Source: Pithys albifrons albifrons (Eukaryota > Chordata > Aves > Passeriformes > Thamnophilidae). From it: a DNA stretch of 64,000 nucleotides. The stretch spans positions 95,529,560-95,593,559 of the forward strand of contig NC_092459.1 of NCBI RefSeq assembly GCF_047495875.1. Reading direction: 5' to 3'. Made by a program: the position numbers and the translations under genes. How positions within the stretch are numbered: the stretch's first letter is position 1; every line of letters starts with the position of its first letter. The notes below the pieces were generated by a model, which saw only the letters and a program-made list of their open reading frames with translations, did not search any database and was not told the DNA's origin. Shown here in pieces: positions 62,464 to 64,000 of the stretch.

Positions 62464-63578
62464 ACATGCTTGTCTTTTTTTTAACTGTACATATGGGCAG
62501 GCATGATACTTAGTGACATTTTCAGTGTGTGTTGAGTCATTGTTTTTCAAATCTGCTATGGCTCCTCCCAATGTATCCAAAAAGTTCACTTCTAATTTGA
62601 GCCTTATATTAGTCTGAAAACTGCAATACCTGGAAGGAAGGAGGGGAATCCTTACCTTCAACTGATTGCTCATAAAATAAACTAATGACTTGTGTCAATG
62701 GCCACTTTTTTTTTTTAAAGGGGCTTAGGGATTTTAACTGAAATCTTCTAGATTGAAAGAGAAATATTTTGGTGTAAGACTGAGCTGGATTAATTTCAGG
62801 GGCTTAGCACTTCTCTAGCAGTAAAACACTGCACTTGACAAATATGAAAATATTAAACATTGAGGTTAAATCCTCTATCAAAGGCCAGAAAATTGCATAG
62901 GAAAGGGGCACGCAATGTTGTTGCTTTTAGCAGGCCTATACACAGACCTGCGGTTTATCACAGCTCTCTAAACATTAGAAATATGATAGATTACTATTAG
63001 AATGTACAGAATATGAAACTAGAAAAGGATGCTACGGTAAGACACCAGCAGCATGGGGGGTGTTTTGCTCTAGCCTTATGTACAGATCATTAACTTGATA
63101 GAACATACATCCTGAAGAAAGCAATTTTTGGGTTTATTTATTTTGCTTTTTTAGGAAGGAGGAAGAACTCCCAAACACAGAATATGATGATATGATGAAC
63201 TTTGCTAGGGAAGACTCATTGTAGCTCCATGGCTTCCTAGCTCATGTTTGACCAGGAACTGGATTGAGACTGATGTAACAAAAATGTCCATCACGAAATT
63301 GTATAGGAGAATGGGCTTGAAAACAGTGGCAGAGAATATGATGTTTCCATGTTTCTACTAGAAGTCACTGGGAAATATGAGGCTGGGTGAAAATATTTTC
63401 TGTTCAGCTACTCAGTTTGAATCATGACTTCTATAAGGTAGAGTCACAAAAATATTCATCAAATTAAACGGATTCAGAGTTACACCTTTCATTAAACCCA
63501 CCAATTCTTTACACTGATTAAATAATTGGTCAAAATTTTGTTACTCAAAGAAATAAATGTAAAAGGCAAAGCACTTAC

Positions 63579-63650
63579 TCTCTCTAATAACAACTTCTAA
63601 TCAAAATATCGTTTGTGAGATCTTGGAGAAAATGAAGATACTCTTCTTCT
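63579..63650 (-). CDS. SPATA7-like exon with in-frame TAG
   Basis: Acceptor cttctgtatttgtatag and consensus donor GTAAGT (63578-63573). 72 nt in phase 2-in/2-out. It encodes EEEYLHFLQDLTNDILIRSCY, then TAG (63584-63586), Arg and two bases that join the next exon in frame. It aligns with human SPATA7 YLSFIEDVTDEILKLGLFSNR, where the TAG falls on the Ser position. Confidence 0.5.
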
Positions 63651-64000
63651 CTATACAAATACAGAAGCTGTCAGCATCTTTCTTTAACATGCCCTGAATA
63701 TAAGTCAGGTTTACAATACCATCCAAAGAGGCAACAGTTTCAGAGTAAACTAACTTAAATAAAGAGTTTTACGAACATATTCAAAAGTGTTGAATCTATT
63801 TACTACTCTGCATTATTTTTACTATTCAGGTTTATAGGTTTTAACGTTATGGATTTAGGCAGCTCTGTTGGTCAGTTCCTCTAATCCATTACTTTCATTA
63901 TCTATGCCTTTTGTGAATAATCAGTTAAAAACAGTTCCAATGAACAAAGTATAGGTATCAGAAGATAAATTGTTATTAATATTTTTTATTTATTAATTAT
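63651..64000. other. Right edge, presumed intron of the SPATA7-like gene
   Basis: AT-rich. No further exon could be recognised on the - strand before the window ends. Confidence 0.4.

Larger units (their letters stand above)
59323..63650 (-). pseudogene. SPATA7-like gene, 3' part (possible unitary pseudogene)
   Basis: Inferred from four - strand segments in transcript order: 63579-63650, 60629-60830, 60083-60134, 59323-59528. Junction phases agree throughout (2/1, 0/0, 1/2). The first two encode EEEYLHFLQDLTNDILIR and TLEDVFQMHIKSKRHNLDE. These align without gaps to human SPATA7 (LLYLSFIEDVTDEILKL... FLERLFERHIKQNKHLEEE), the conserved C-terminal segment of that ciliary/photoreceptor protein. 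The last two are assigned by splice sites, phase and position only. An in-frame TAG at 63584-63586, eight codons before the matched FQMHIK block, would stop translation. It could be real decay, an alternative donor or a sequence error. The 5' part would lie beyond 64000. The gene is convergent with CENPF. Human has no SPATA7 copy at this locus that I know of; SPATA7 itself is next to PTPN21 and KCNK10. Confidence 0.5.

Noticed and set aside
62061..62673. Cys/Val-rich and His/Thr-rich frames of 110-192 codons
   Set aside because: Translation of the CACACAGA microsatellite; open in several frames at once.

Overview
The window is bird genomic DNA. The evidence is several CR1 retroposon copies with the avian 3' end ("...ttccaac...attctatgatt") and one long vertebrate gene that I recognise by protein sequence: CENPF (centromere protein F / mitosin), on the + strand. 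All 19 coding exons (exons 2-20) are present with GT-AG junctions and compatible phases. They join into an open frame of 8,826 nt, 2,941 residues plus stop, from the ATG at 5215 to the TAG at 47549. The protein starts [12 protein letters not shown] and ends in the CaaX box CKVQ, as in mammals.

Layout. 1-4070: AT-rich intergenic sequence with no recognisable gene. 4081-4690: CpG-island promoter and untranslated exon 1, with three CCAAT boxes, CDE/CHR-like cell-cycle elements and a different GC-rich short tandem repeat on each side. 5175-47935: CENPF, with introns holding CR1 pieces, a 5S rRNA-derived retroposon (intron 3) and a perfect 37-bp inverted repeat (intron 11). 47936-59184: intergenic, with no gene recognised. 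59185-64000: I infer the 3' end of a second, convergent gene on the - strand.

The second gene is the most interesting part. Two - strand segments (63579-63650 and 60629-60830) have good splice sites and matching phase. They encode residues that align without gaps to the conserved C-terminal segment of SPATA7 (human ...YLSFIEDVTDEILKL... and ...ERHIKQNKHLEEE...). A well-formed terminal exon with a stop and a poly(A) signal lies downstream. In human, SPATA7 sits between KCNK10 and PTPN21. CENPF sits between their paralogues KCNK2 and PTPN14. A SPATA7-like gene beside CENPF would therefore be the missing third member of a whole-genome-duplication paralogon. One exon carries an in-frame TAG, so the locus may be decaying.

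CENPF acts at kinetochores, the nuclear envelope and microtubule tips. Notable here: the C-terminal internal repeat that is duplicated in human is single, which accounts for the whole length difference from human; a KEN tripeptide abuts the CaaX box; and the Miro-binding segment around human Phe2989 is conserved. Exon coordinates were worked out by hand from splice sites, phase and similarity to remembered mammalian protein; no alignment or database search was run.
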